This document shows positions 9,958 to 19,281 of a stretch of DNA of 64,000 bases, one piece after another. The first letter of the stretch is position 1. Every line of letters begins with the position of its first letter. This DNA comes from JAAUTT01 sp038213375. Lineage in GTDB: Bacteria > Bacteroidota > Bacteroidia > Bacteroidales > JAAUTT01. A model generated the notes under the pieces. That model had not been told where the DNA came from. It was given only the letters and a program-made list of their open reading frames with translations, and did no database searches. The position numbers and the translations under genes were made by a program. The stretch spans positions 1 through 64,000 of the forward strand of contig JBBQTB010000010.1 of assembly GCA_038213375.1 (NCBI GenBank), in the 5' to 3' direction.

Positions 9958-11973
9958 ATGAACACACTAAAAAAAGTATGTAATGGCATCATATTGCTTT
10001 TGCTAAGTTGCCAGTCATCAGTAGTATCGGCAAAAGTTATTAATTCAATTGTTGCCTCTCCTGATGGAAAATTGTCTGTTACCTTGTCTATCGAAAATGG
10101 ACAGGCTTATTATTCTGTTTCTCGGAATAGTAAATCAATTCTTCTTAAATCCTTACTGGGATTTACGTTTAAAAACATTCCGCCTTTAGACAAAGATTTT
10201 GAAATTAAAAGCATTGAAAAATTTTCATTTAATCAGACATGGGAACAACCTTGGGGCGAAAAAAGGTTTGTTGTTAATAACTATAACGAACTAATTGTAC
10301 ATCTGTTGGAAATAAAAAATTTGAAAAGAAAGCTTGATGTAGTTTTCCGGGTTTTTAATGATGGATTTGGTTTCCGTTACAAGTTTCCGCAGCAACTGAA
10401 CATCGATAGCCTTATAATAACCAACGAAGAAACCGAATTTAATTTTCCCGCTGTGCACAACGCATGGTGGATTCCAGTGCATTCGGACAATAGTTATTAC
10501 GAAAGCATATTTCGACATACCGCAATAAATCAAGTAGATACGGTAAACACTCCGTTAACCTTGGAAACAAAAGAAGGGCTTTTCCTTGCTATTCATGAGG
10601 CAAATCTTACTGATTATGCTTCGATGACGTTAGTGCGAAATGATTCCTCCCGGTTCAAGTGTGAGCTCGTTCCATGGGCAAATGGTATAAAGGTTTACGG
10701 AAAAGCACCCTTCGAAACCCCATGGCGAACAATGATAATTACTGATAAGCCAAGTGATCTTGTAACTTCGTATTTGATGCTTAATTTGAACGAGCCATGC
10801 AAATTGCCGGATATCTCATGGATTAAGCCAATCAAATATATTGGCATTTGGTGGGGCATGCATCTCGAAAAATACACTTGGGGACAAGGGCCCATGCACG
10901 GCGCTACAACCGAAAATACAATGCGTTACATTGATTTTTCTGCTGAAAATGGTTTTGGGGGTGTTTTGGTGGAAGGATGGAACGAAGGCTGGGATGGCAA
11001 CTGGCCTGAAAACGGAAATGTTTTTAGCTTTACGAAAGCCTATCCCGATTTTGATATCGACAAAATATGCAAATATGCAGAATCTAAAAAAATCAGACTG
11101 ATTGGACATCACGAAACTGCTGGTGCTGTGGCTAACTATGAAAAGCAAATGGAAGATGCGTTCAAATTATATCAGCTGCATGGGGTACACTCTGTAAAAA
11201 CAGGCTATGTAAATAAATACCTCAATGGAAAAGAATGGCATGACGGACAGTTTGGTGTGCGTCATTATCGTAAGGTATTTGAAACAGCAGCCAAATACCA
11301 TATTATGGTTGATAATCATGAACCTGTGAAACCAACAGGCTTATGCCGTACCTATCCGAATTTCATGACTCAGGAGGGAGCTCGTGGACAGGAGTATGAT
11401 GCATGGTCATCGGATGGCGGGAATGCTCCTTCTTATACTACTATCTTGCCTTTTACCAGGATGTTAGCTGGTCCCTTTGATTTTACACCTGGCACCTTTA
11501 ATTTTGATAAACCTGCCAAACCCTATTCCCGGGTGCAAACAACCATCGCTAAGCAATTAGCGGAATATGTAATTATATATAGTCCGCTTCAAATGGCATC
11601 GGATCTTCCAGAGAATTACACTGGCAAAGCTTTCGATTTTATAAAACAAGTTCCTTGCGATTGGTCTGACACCAAAGTATTGAATGCCGAAATAGGCAGC
11701 TTTGTTACCATTGCCCGCAAGGATCGCAATTCGGAGGATTGGTATGTGGGTATCATTACAAACGAAAACAAACGAGAATTGACCATCAACCTGCAATTTT
11801 TGGACGCAGGTAAGGAATACACAGCTCAAATATATTCGGATGGCGCTGATGCCGATTGGAAAACAAATCCCAAAAGTTTTGATTATAAAGAAATAAAAGT
11901 TAATAGTTTATTCGGATTGTCTGTAAATTTAGCTCCTGGAGGAGGAGCTGCAATAAGATTGGTTATGAAATAG
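9958..11973 (+). CDS. GH97-family alpha-glycosidase (SusB-like)
   Basis: The 671-residue enzyme has a signal peptide (about 1-25), a GH97 N-terminal beta-sandwich (SPDGKLSVTLSIENGQAYY near 33-52), a TIM barrel (IKYIGIWWGMHL, then NGFGGVLVEGWNEGWDG) and a C-terminal beta domain. The string HSVKTGYVNKYLN has Gly where, as I recall, retaining GH97 galactosidases carry their Asp nucleophile; DNHEPVKPTG, DLPENYTG and NAEIGSFVTIARK are typical of the inverting, SusB-like branch. It should hydrolyse alpha-glucosides or similar oligosaccharides in the periplasm after import by SusC/D. It follows the GH99-like gene by 107 bases in the same direction. Confidence 0.92.
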   Translation: MNTLKKVCNGIILLLLSCQSSVVSAKVINSIVASPDGKLSVTLSIENGQAYYSVSRNSKSILLKSLLGFTFKNIPPLDKDFEIKSIEKFSFNQTWEQPWGEKRFVVNNYNELIVHLLEIKNLKRKLDVVFRVFNDGFGFRYKFPQQLNIDSLIITNEETEFNFPAVHNAWWIPVHSDNSYYESIFRHTAINQVDTVNTPLTLETKEGLFLAIHEANLTDYASMTLVRNDSSRFKCELVPWANGIKVYGKAPFETPWRTMIITDKPSDLVTSYLMLNLNEPCKLPDISWIKPIKYIGIWWGMHLEKYTWGQGPMHGATTENTMRYIDFSAENGFGGVLVEGWNEGWDGNWPENGNVFSFTKAYPDFDIDKICKYAESKKIRLIGHHETAGAVANYEKQMEDAFKLYQLHGVHSVKTGYVNKYLNGKEWHDGQFGVRHYRKVFETAAKYHIMVDNHEPVKPTGLCRTYPNFMTQEGARGQEYDAWSSDGGNAPSYTTILPFTRMLAGPFDFTPGTFNFDKPAKPYSRVQTTIAKQLAEYVIIYSPLQMASDLPENYTGKAFDFIKQVPCDWSDTKVLNAEIGSFVTIARKDRNSEDWYVGIITNENKRELTINLQFLDAGKEYTAQIYSDGADADWKTNPKSFDYKEIKVNSLFGLSVNLAPGGGAAIRLVMK

Positions 11974-12099
11974 TTTAACTTTTTAAATGTTAAGAAATGT
12001 GTATTATGGCCAGTTCACACTAATTTTGCTTGACATATTAAATGTTTTTCGGTATAAACTAAAAACAGTAACTTCATCACGTTTTTCAAAAATTAACTG

Positions 12100-12843
12100 G
12101 TGGATTATACGCAAATAAATTTCCTTGGCTGGCTTTGCGGCATTTTGGCCGCCATACTCATTGGCATGGGAAAAACGGGATTGTCGGGTGCTGGTACTCT
12201 GGCAATCCCATTAATGGCTATATTGTTCGGGGGGAAACCATCAACTGGCATTATACTGCCGATGCTTTGTATGGCTGATATTATTGCCGTTTGGTATTAC
12301 CACCGCCACGCCGAATGGAAACACATCTTCAATTTACTGCCATGGGCACTTGCAGGTATAGTTATCGCGTTAATTATAGGCAAATATATTTCGGACCATA
12401 CGTTCAAAAATATCATAGGTATTACTGTTCTGGCAAGCGTAGTGTTAATGTTCTGGCAGGATTTCCACAAAGAAAAATTTGCAATGCCTGAAAAAAGTTG
12501 GTTTTCACCAGTCTTTGGTATTTTCGGAGGATTTGCAACCATGATTGGTAATGCGGCAGGACCAATTATGGCGATTTACCTTCAATCGATGCGTCTTCCA
12601 AAAAACAGCTATATTGGCACCGGCGCCTGGTTTTTTCTCATTATTAATTACACTAAAGTTCCGTTGCAGGTGATTTTTTGGAAGAACATTACATGGTCGA
12701 GTTTCAGCTTTAATCTGATGCTGCTTCCTGCCATTGCGATTGGCGCTTATCTGGGAGTAAAGCTTGTGAATAAGCTGCCCGAGAAGGCTTATCGAATATT
12801 TATTTTAGTATCAACAGGGATATCGGCACTATTTCTTTTATGA
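12100..12843 (+). CDS. TauE/SafE-family membrane permease
   Basis: The 247-residue protein is almost all membrane, with about seven to eight hydrophobic helices. Conserved family elements are GMGKTGLSGAGTLAIPLMA at the start and GGFATMIGNAAGPIMAIYL near the middle, the paired G/N-rich re-entrant segments of TauE/SafE proteins. The start is a GTG at 12100; no ATG lies in a sensible place. The family is linked to export or uptake of small sulfur-containing or organic anions such as sulfite or sulfoacetate. Substrate here is unknown, and it is not clearly part of the PUL operon (127-base gap). Confidence 0.85.
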   Translation: MDYTQINFLGWLCGILAAILIGMGKTGLSGAGTLAIPLMAILFGGKPSTGIILPMLCMADIIAVWYYHRHAEWKHIFNLLPWALAGIVIALIIGKYISDHTFKNIIGITVLASVVLMFWQDFHKEKFAMPEKSWFSPVFGIFGGFATMIGNAAGPIMAIYLQSMRLPKNSYIGTGAWFFLIINYTKVPLQVIFWKNITWSSFSFNLMLLPAIAIGAYLGVKLVNKLPEKAYRIFILVSTGISALFLL

Positions 12844-12866
12844 AAATTAGTACAGAAAACCAAATA

Positions 12867-14165
12867 CTAAGAACCAGCTTCTAAAAGTCTATAATATACA
12901 TTGCGCCATTGCTTCCATTCCCGCATTTCGCTAAGTGATTCGTTGTGCCACAACGAGATGAAGGTTCCATTCACCTTCTTTACCTCATCAATTAGTTTTT
13001 TGCATTCTACAAGTGCTTCATCGGGAGACAATTTCATGTAATGATTTAACGTTCCGTCCATTACCTGAAAGGGATATATTCTTAAGGATGTTTCGTTTTC
13101 AGAAGTTAAATCGTATAAAGGAAATGGAGTACAAGTGCCTGCCCTAAACCCAGGCAATGAGGCATATCCCATAGAATAATCCTCTGTAATACCATTTGCT
13201 ATTAGCTGTTGATAGGTTTCAGGAAACTGAAGTTTCAAAAAATGTTGCCTGCTGATAGTTACTTTATGGTTCAATATTTCTCCCAAAGCTGAAATTTCTG
13301 ATGAAAGTTCAACTGTGTTTCTGTTGGATTTATAAGATGGATGCACTCCTACTTCATACTTATTGTGAGTTCTTACAATTAAATCCCGCATGGCTGGATG
13401 TGTCGGAGAGATATTTTTGTCGTACCTCCCATATTTTCCTACCAGAAAAAAATATTTAGGATTTAAATCAAATTCTGTAAACCATGAGCGAAATAATTCA
13501 AATGTATCATATGGGTCAGGTTGATTTAAAAACAACGTCTGAAAGCGATGAATGGAGTCCCTCCAATTGCCTTTAATAACAGATTTTGACGCGGCACCCA
13601 TGGTTCTTAAAAAGCCCCTGTGCCTATAGGCGTAAGCAATATCTACGTCCACAGTTGGGATGAAGTGATATTCTCTGGGAGGAAAATGAAATTCGGGATG
13701 TTTTTCCTTAACAATTTTTCTGAGCCATATCGCCCATTGATCGACAACAGGTTTGTTAAGAAACCCGTTTTTATAAGCTATTGATTCTGAAGGCAAAACT
13801 CGCCCATGCATATCCATAGGCTGAGGTAAATACTCCTCATAACGCGTTATCATGTAAAAAGCTGAAGCAAACGGATCAAAAGGTAGCAATGATTTGTATG
13901 AATTTGGAAACAAAACCGGCATATTTTGCACTATATTCACTTCTGGGACAAAACTTCTGATCCCAGTCTCAAATAGTAATGATGCTGGTTTAATTGAAAG
14001 GCCTTCAGCTTTCTGGTTGGAATAATTAAGTTTTGGCCCGTTATAAACTCTAAAATCATCCATGCTCGATGTTATCTGGCAAGGAATTTTTAGTATTTCC
14101 GAAAATAAAAATTTCGTAATAAATGAAATGCGGGGCGATGGTGTTGGTGTATAAATAAGGATCAT
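12867..14165 (-). CDS. Polysaccharide deacetylase family protein with DUF7033-like N-terminus
   Basis: The 432-residue protein has an N-terminal domain of about 150 residues (ILIYTPTPSPRISFITKF; FDPFASAFYMITRYEEYL) typical of Bacteroidota deacetylase homologues, followed by a NodB-like fold. The metal site can be traced: PTVDVDIAYA for the Asp pair near residue 172, HPSYKSN for the His motif near 276, and GFRAGTC near 342. A final SLWHNES segment (about 402-408) supplies another His. It would remove acyl groups from a surface glycan or glycolipid. The glycosyltransferase gene 29 bases upstream is cotranscribed, pointing to one envelope polysaccharide pathway. Confidence 0.8.
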   Translation of the reverse strand: MILIYTPTPSPRISFITKFLFSEILKIPCQITSSMDDFRVYNGPKLNYSNQKAEGLSIKPASLLFETGIRSFVPEVNIVQNMPVLFPNSYKSLLPFDPFASAFYMITRYEEYLPQPMDMHGRVLPSESIAYKNGFLNKPVVDQWAIWLRKIVKEKHPEFHFPPREYHFIPTVDVDIAYAYRHRGFLRTMGAASKSVIKGNWRDSIHRFQTLFLNQPDPYDTFELFRSWFTEFDLNPKYFFLVGKYGRYDKNISPTHPAMRDLIVRTHNKYEVGVHPSYKSNRNTVELSSEISALGEILNHKVTISRQHFLKLQFPETYQQLIANGITEDYSMGYASLPGFRAGTCTPFPLYDLTSENETSLRIYPFQVMDGTLNHYMKLSPDEALVECKKLIDEVKKVNGTFISLWHNESLSEMREWKQWRNVYYRLLEAGS

Positions 14166-14194
14166 TTGAATTTCATATTAAAAACATCTTTTGT

Positions 14195-15295
14195 TCACAG
14201 AAACTTTCCATAAATCTTCATTAACTCCTGTTCTTCATTTTCCCAACAAAGTTCTTCCGCAGCTTTTGCCAGGTTTTGTTTCCAAAAACCATCCTTACTT
14301 TTATTGACCATTAATTTTATCTGATTTGCCAGCTCTCTTGGATTTCTGGATACTAATATCTCCCCAACGTTATAACTTTCAACAATATTGCGTAGTTCAG
14401 GAAAATCAGATACCAGCACAGGTATTTCTGACTGAATATAATCAAAAAGTTTATTTGGTAAGGCATAATAATAGTTAAGACCCTGAAACTCTTCAACAGA
14501 TAATCCTAATACAGCAAAAGGTGTTACCCTTTTTAATTCCTCAAAAGGTAATTTTCCCAATAATATTACTTTATCTTTCAGGTTTTTATTTGCTATATGT
14601 TGATTAATTGCCTGCATAATGTCTCCATCTCCAACAACAACAAATTTTATATGATCAATGAATTCAAAAGCATCAATAAACGCTTCAATACCTCTTCCCT
14701 GATTGACAGAACCCTGGTAAAGAATAAAATCAGATAATGGAAGCCGAGGGTAAGGGTTACTTTTGTCTATTTTATTCAACCTCATAGGAATATTTCTTAT
14801 AACTTTGAAAGTGATGCCGTACTTTTTTTTATAAATATCAGCAATTGATTGACAAACAGTGTAAGAACAATTTACTTTTGGGAGAAGCATTCTTTCAATT
14901 CTCAGCCAAATTTTTTTAACTATATCTCTGCCAATTAATTCAGGAACTTCAGAAAATAATTCATGAGAATCGCATATCAGGGTTTTCCGGCGTAAAACCG
15001 AAACAAGATAGCTGGCCGGCAAAGTATCTAAATCGTTGGCCACCAATATGTCGACCTTCGAAAAAGATAGATAAAGAAACAACCTTACATTATATTCGGC
15101 ATAAAACAGAGGTCCTTTCGTGAAAAGCAATCGCATCCGGTAAGTCTTATAACCACGGTTTAACGGCAAGCTATTTTTGAGTAATCGTCCCACCAATGTA
15201 ACCTTTGCCCCATTTTTCGCGAGCGTTGTGGCCACCCTGTGAACCCGTTGGTCTGTAGCCAGATCGTTTGTAACAGATAGTATTATATTTGTCAT
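14195..15295 (-). CDS. GT4-type glycosyltransferase
   Basis: I start at the ATG at 15295 (MTNIILSVTNDLATDQRVHR); an upstream in-frame start at 15343 adds 16 residues that do not match the family. The protein has the GT-B fold: an N-terminal SVTNDLATDQRVHRVATTLA strand-helix, the LICDSHELFSEVPEL segment, and a C-terminal nucleotide-sugar half with LYQGSVNQGRGIEAFIDAF, VVVGDGD and EEFQGLNYYYALPNKLFDYI, whose Glu pairs and Pro-Asn-Lys are usual in GT4. It adds a sugar to an envelope glycan of unknown type, cotranscribed with the deacetylase downstream. Confidence 0.85.
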   Translation of the reverse strand: MTNIILSVTNDLATDQRVHRVATTLAKNGAKVTLVGRLLKNSLPLNRGYKTYRMRLLFTKGPLFYAEYNVRLFLYLSFSKVDILVANDLDTLPASYLVSVLRRKTLICDSHELFSEVPELIGRDIVKKIWLRIERMLLPKVNCSYTVCQSIADIYKKKYGITFKVIRNIPMRLNKIDKSNPYPRLPLSDFILYQGSVNQGRGIEAFIDAFEFIDHIKFVVVGDGDIMQAINQHIANKNLKDKVILLGKLPFEELKRVTPFAVLGLSVEEFQGLNYYYALPNKLFDYIQSEIPVLVSDFPELRNIVESYNVGEILVSRNPRELANQIKLMVNKSKDGFWKQNLAKAAEELCWENEEQELMKIYGKFL

Positions 15296-15373
15296 CACAT
15301 CAAAAATAACATTTTCTGCCGGCACTTCAATTAATATGAGCAAATCATTACTTTTGTTTTCTAATGCACCGCT

Positions 15374-16387
15374 ATGATCATTATCGAAGAAAATTTTTCT
15401 CTTAAATCATTCAATACATTTGGAATACAGTCGTATGCAAAAATATTTGCAGAAGCAACCACTCTTGACGATTTAAAATCAATTATTGATATTTTTCGAA
15501 ACAATCCTTTACCCAGACTGGTTTTAGGAGGTGGTAGCAACTTGCTTTTTACGAAGGATTTCGATGGAATAGTTATGTATCCAAACCTCGAAGGCATCGA
15601 ATTAGTAAAACATAGTGGAGAGAGCACCTGGCTTCGGGCTTATGCGGGTGAAAACTGGGATAAGTTTGTTGAATTTTGTGTTTCCAAAAAATTGGGAGGA
15701 ATTGAAAACTTGTCGCTTATCCCAGGAAATGTTGGCGCCTGCCCCATTCAAAACATAGGCGCTTACGGAGTGGAAGTAAAAGATGTAATCGAATCAGTTG
15801 AGGTACTCGACATTAAAACCGGAGACAAACTAATTTTCAGTAATGCCGACTGCCAGTTTGGTTATCGTAACAGCATATTTAAAAACGAAGCCAAAAATAA
15901 ATACATTATTACCTCCGTGGTATTTAAACTCAGAAATCAACCGGCAATATTTCTGAACTACAAAGATGTGATGCAAGAATTGAATAATTTCACGGAAGTA
16001 TCAGTTGCTACTGTAAGGCAATCCATCATCAATATTCGTCGGCGTAAACTCCCCGATCCCGCGGAATTCGGAAATGCAGGCAGCTTTTTTAAGAATCCTA
16101 TCATTTCAACCAATTTATTTCAATCTATTAAAGAGAAGTTTTCGTTGGTACCGTCGTTTTCGATTGATAAAGAGTTAGTTAAAATACCTGCGGCATGGTT
16201 GATAGAAACCTGCGGATGGAAAGGTGTGCGTCAAGGAAACGTCGGCACATACGAAAATCAGCCCTTGGTAATTATTAATTATAATGGCGCTACCGGCACA
16301 GAAGTTGTTCAATTGGCAGAAAAAATATATAAATCCGTTTCGCAACGGTTTGGAATTGAATTAGAAATGGAAGTTAATGTGATCTGA
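15374..16387 (+). CDS. murB: UDP-N-acetylenolpyruvoylglucosamine reductase
   Basis: MurB makes UDP-N-acetylmuramate from the enolpyruvyl intermediate with NADPH, the second committed step of peptidoglycan synthesis. The 337 residues match the type I (E. coli-like) enzyme. FAD-binding features are LGGGSNLLF (about 54-62) and the IPGNVGACPIQNIGAYGVEV block near 118-137; YRNSIFK near 162 holds the substrate-binding Tyr-Arg; GNAGSFFKNP near 234 contains the catalytic Ser; and a C-terminal Glu (ELEMEV) follows. It is divergent from the GT4 gene with only 78 bases between starts. The next gene on this strand follows after about 50 bases. Confidence 0.96.
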   Translation: MIIIEENFSLKSFNTFGIQSYAKIFAEATTLDDLKSIIDIFRNNPLPRLVLGGGSNLLFTKDFDGIVMYPNLEGIELVKHSGESTWLRAYAGENWDKFVEFCVSKKLGGIENLSLIPGNVGACPIQNIGAYGVEVKDVIESVEVLDIKTGDKLIFSNADCQFGYRNSIFKNEAKNKYIITSVVFKLRNQPAIFLNYKDVMQELNNFTEVSVATVRQSIINIRRRKLPDPAEFGNAGSFFKNPIISTNLFQSIKEKFSLVPSFSIDKELVKIPAAWLIETCGWKGVRQGNVGTYENQPLVIINYNGATGTEVVQLAEKIYKSVSQRFGIELEMEVNVI

Positions 16388-16438
16388 TTTTGGTTCGGAT
16401 CAATAATTATAATAACTTTATCGAAAAGCATTTTATTT

Positions 16439-17560
16439 ATGACAAAGTTTGTTGGTGTATTAACCTCCGGGGGCGACAATCCAGGATTAAACGCGGCAAT
16501 TCGCGGATTAGGAAAAGCAGCACTAGGCTGTTATGGCATGCAGGTGATTGGTTTCAGAGATGGTTTCAGGGGTCTTATGGAAAACCGCTCGGTAACTCTT
16601 GATGGCAAAATGCTTTCGGGAATACTCACTCAGGGAGGAACAATTTTGGGAACTAGTCGTGACAAACCTCATAAAATGCTGGTTGGAGGCAAAGAAATGG
16701 ACATGACACAGGCCATTGTGGAGAATTATCACCGCAATCATCTTGATGTGCTGGTGTGTATTGGTGGTGGAGGCACTCAAAAAAATGCTTACCGGCTTAT
16801 GCAGCAAGGCTTAAATATTATTACACTTCCAAAAACCATTGATAACGACGTGTGGGGCACGGATATGACCTTTGGTTTCGACACTGCACTTGAAATTGCT
16901 ACCGAAGCCATTGACCGTCTGCATTCAACTGCTCAGAGTCATCACCGGGTGATACTGGTAGAAATTATGGGACACAAGGCTGGTTGGCTGGCATTGGGAG
17001 CTGGTTTGGCAGGAGGTGCCGATGTGATTCTGATTCCTGAAATACCTTATGATATTAAAATTGTTGCTGAATCAATCCGCAACAGAAGCCGAAGTGGAAA
17101 ATCATTCAGTATTATTGCTGTGGCCGAAGGTGCTCTTTCAAAAAATCAGAAAAAGCAAATGGACAATTTTGAGGAAAAATTAAAATCGGCAAAAGATAAA
17201 GACGAAAAAAAAGCTGTAAAAAAGTTAATGGAAGAAATCGGCGGAATGAGAACAGGACAAACACTCCGGTTGGCTCAAAAACTGGAAGAACTAACTGGTA
17301 TAGAGTCGCGCATTACCATTCTTGGACATCTACAACGGGGAGGCACACCTTCATCTTACGACCGCATTCTGGCAACTAAATTGGGAACTGTTTGCGCAGA
17401 ATATATTAACAGAGGTATTTATGGTGTAATGATCGCTTCCAAAGGCGAAGGTGTGGAAGCTATTCCACTTGAAGAAGTTGCAGGAAAACTTCGCTGCGTT
17501 CCTCATGATCATCAATGGATACTGAGTGCAAGATGGGTAGGAACCTGTTTAGGGGAATAA
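16439..17560 (+). CDS. pfkA: 6-phosphofructokinase with altered GGGG loop
   Basis: Glycolytic phosphorylation of fructose 6-phosphate. The 373-residue protein has TSGGDNPGLNAAIRG at the N-terminus, GGTILGTSRD, the catalytic PKTIDNDVWGTD loop near 133-144, EIMGHKAGWLA near 176, and HLQRGGTPSSYDR. Two phosphoryl-donor positions are unusual. The loop that reads GGDGS in E. coli is GGGGT here, so the Mg-binding Asp103 equivalent is missing, and Gly124 is replaced by Lys (PKTIDND), a residue common in PPi-using and group II enzymes. The Gly104 equivalent, linked to ATP use, is kept. Whether ATP or PPi is the donor cannot be decided from sequence. A second phosphofructokinase lies at 51540-52862. 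Confidence 0.93.
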   Translation: MTKFVGVLTSGGDNPGLNAAIRGLGKAALGCYGMQVIGFRDGFRGLMENRSVTLDGKMLSGILTQGGTILGTSRDKPHKMLVGGKEMDMTQAIVENYHRNHLDVLVCIGGGGTQKNAYRLMQQGLNIITLPKTIDNDVWGTDMTFGFDTALEIATEAIDRLHSTAQSHHRVILVEIMGHKAGWLALGAGLAGGADVILIPEIPYDIKIVAESIRNRSRSGKSFSIIAVAEGALSKNQKKQMDNFEEKLKSAKDKDEKKAVKKLMEEIGGMRTGQTLRLAQKLEELTGIESRITILGHLQRGGTPSSYDRILATKLGTVCAEYINRGIYGVMIASKGEGVEAIPLEEVAGKLRCVPHDHQWILSARWVGTCLGE

Positions 17561-17565
17561 AGGTG

Positions 17566-17648
17566 ATGATTTGAAAATTTGATGATTTGAAGATGAATGA
17601 AACTGATACTCATTTTCAAATTGCCCCATTTTCAAATTTTCAAATTGT
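17566..17648. repeat. Low-complexity fold-back repeat between convergent genes
   Basis: The left half carries repeated GATTTGA(A/T) units (TGATGATTTGAAAATTTGATG and on); the right half is nearly the reverse complement (CATTTTCAAATTG repeated). The arms fold on each other imperfectly over about 35 bases. It lies exactly between the convergent pfkA and mltG genes, where a bidirectional terminator is expected. Confidence 0.55.
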
Positions 17649-18734
17649 TTAATGCATAATCCCTGCTTTACTTAAAGCTTTCTGGTATTTCTGAGCATTT
17701 CGGTTATGTTGCTCAAGAGTGCGGGCATAGTTATGGTAACCCGAAAAATCTTCTTTAGCACAAAAATACAGGTAGTCATGTCTTTGGTAATTCAACACGG
17801 CATCAATTGATGTAATAGAAGGAATACAAATTGGCCCCGGAGGTAATCCCGAATACTTATAAGTATTATAGGGAGAGTTTGTTTCAAGATGTTTTGTAAG
17901 AATTCGTTTAATACTAAAATCACCAAAAGCAAACCGCACCGTTGGATCGGCCTGAAGCGGCATTCCTTTATTCAGTCGATTTATGTATACTCCGGCCATA
18001 ATGGGTTTCTCTCCGTTTTTCTGTGTTTCTTCCTCAATAATAGAAGCCAAAATTGAAACTTCTATCTGGCTCATTCCAATGCGGGTACATTTATTCAACC
18101 GGATATCGTTCCAGAATTTTTTATATTCGGTGTGCATCCTTTCAAGAAATAGGTCAGCCGAGGTATTCCAGTAAAATTCATACGTATTGGGGATAAACAT
18201 GGCAGTGACTGTTTGCGAATTGAATCCATACTGACCAAGGTAAACATCGCTGTCCAGCAAATTCAGAATTGAACTATAGTCCGCTTCTATTTGAGAAGAC
18301 ACATCCAAAGCCAAATCGGTTTTAAACCGGACATTGTGAAAAATTATCCGCGTGGGTGTTTGTCGGCCTGCCCTTATCATGGTTAGAAGTTCTCGATTGC
18401 TCATCCCATCCTTTAAAAGATACTTCCCCGGTCTAATATGACTCCTGTAATTCATTTTATCGGCCATCCATTCAAACGATTTCACATCTTGCAAATACCT
18501 CTCCTGAGTAAGTGTATTTAAAACCTGGTCAAAGGTTGCTCCCGTATGAATAAAAAGAAACGATTGTGCTTTTTGCAGTTCTATCCTTACATTCGGTTTA
18601 TTAAAGCGCAGGTATGCCCACGTACCCACTACCACAAATATGAAAAAGCATAATATCAAGCTTATCCAAACTACCTTACCTGCTTTAGACTTAACGTTGC
18701 GCTTTACCCTCGATTTACCCATTAGTTTTTTCAT
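17649..18734 (-). CDS. mltG: Endolytic murein transglycosylase MltG
   Basis: MltG cuts nascent glycan strands at the inner membrane and ends their extension. I start at MKKLMGKSRVKR (18734) because the 22 residues upstream do not fit a basic cytoplasmic tail before the membrane helix (KVVWISLILCFFIFVVVGTW). The periplasmic part has a LysM-like lead domain and the YceG catalytic core: SILASIIEEETQKNGEKP with the catalytic Glu, then GVYINRLNKGMPLQADPTVRFAFGD, and the end block YNTYKYSGLPPGPICIPS. A TAATTTTG box lies at 18744-18751 on this strand but would leave almost no leader. It is divergent from methylglyoxal synthase. Confidence 0.93.
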   Translation of the reverse strand: MKKLMGKSRVKRNVKSKAGKVVWISLILCFFIFVVVGTWAYLRFNKPNVRIELQKAQSFLFIHTGATFDQVLNTLTQERYLQDVKSFEWMADKMNYRSHIRPGKYLLKDGMSNRELLTMIRAGRQTPTRIIFHNVRFKTDLALDVSSQIEADYSSILNLLDSDVYLGQYGFNSQTVTAMFIPNTYEFYWNTSADLFLERMHTEYKKFWNDIRLNKCTRIGMSQIEVSILASIIEEETQKNGEKPIMAGVYINRLNKGMPLQADPTVRFAFGDFSIKRILTKHLETNSPYNTYKYSGLPPGPICIPSITSIDAVLNYQRHDYLYFCAKEDFSGYHNYARTLEQHNRNAQKYQKALSKAGIMH

Positions 18735-18802
18735 TATATTGTGCAAAATTAAAACACTTTTATAAAATTCGGGTATAAAGTGAAATTTGTAACAACTCAA
18801 TT

Positions 18803-19270
18803 ATGGAGAAAAGAAAGAAAATTGCTCTGGTAGCGCATGATACATGTAAGAAGGATTTAATTGAATGGTTGGAATGGAATTGGAAAGAGGTTTCGCAACA
18901 CAAACTGATTTGCACAGGCACAACCGGTCGATTAGTAGAAGAGGCATTGAATCGAAAACAAGATGAACACGGGGAAATGTACCCGTTGAATATTACCAAA
19001 TTAAAATCCGGACCATTAGGTGGAGACCAACAACTGGGAGCCATGATCGCAGAGGGCAAAGTAGATATTGTAATTTTTCTTTGGGATCCAATGAACCCAC
19101 AACCTCATGATGTAGATGTTAAAGCGCTTTTGCGAATCACCGTATTATATAATGTTGTTACAGCAACTACAGTATCAACAGCCGATTTTATTATCTCTTC
19201 TCCTTTTTTTAACAAAGAATACAAATTAAAAGCAAAGGATTTTAGTGGTTATATGAATAGGAAAATATAG
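18803..19270 (+). CDS. mgsA: Methylglyoxal synthase
   Basis: Converts dihydroxyacetone phosphate into methylglyoxal and phosphate, a relief route when glycolytic phosphates build up. The 155 residues match the family's usual length of about 150. Visible motifs are ALVAHDTCKKDLIEW at the start, the phosphate-binding TGTTG near 38, SGPLGGDQQLGAMIAEG near 69-85 with the catalytic Asp, and FLWDPMNPQPHDVDVKALL with the second functional Asp/His. It sits 2.3 kb from a phosphofructokinase, which may be coincidence as they are on separate transcripts. Confidence 0.96.
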   Translation: MEKRKKIALVAHDTCKKDLIEWLEWNWKEVSQHKLICTGTTGRLVEEALNRKQDEHGEMYPLNITKLKSGPLGGDQQLGAMIAEGKVDIVIFLWDPMNPQPHDVDVKALLRITVLYNVVTATTVSTADFIISSPFFNKEYKLKAKDFSGYMNRKI

Positions 19271-19281
19271 TTTTATGACAA

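Noticed and set aside
10816..11148. A 110-codon frame on the minus strand inside the GH97 gene
   Set aside because: It is antisense to a well-supported enzyme and its translation shows no domain.
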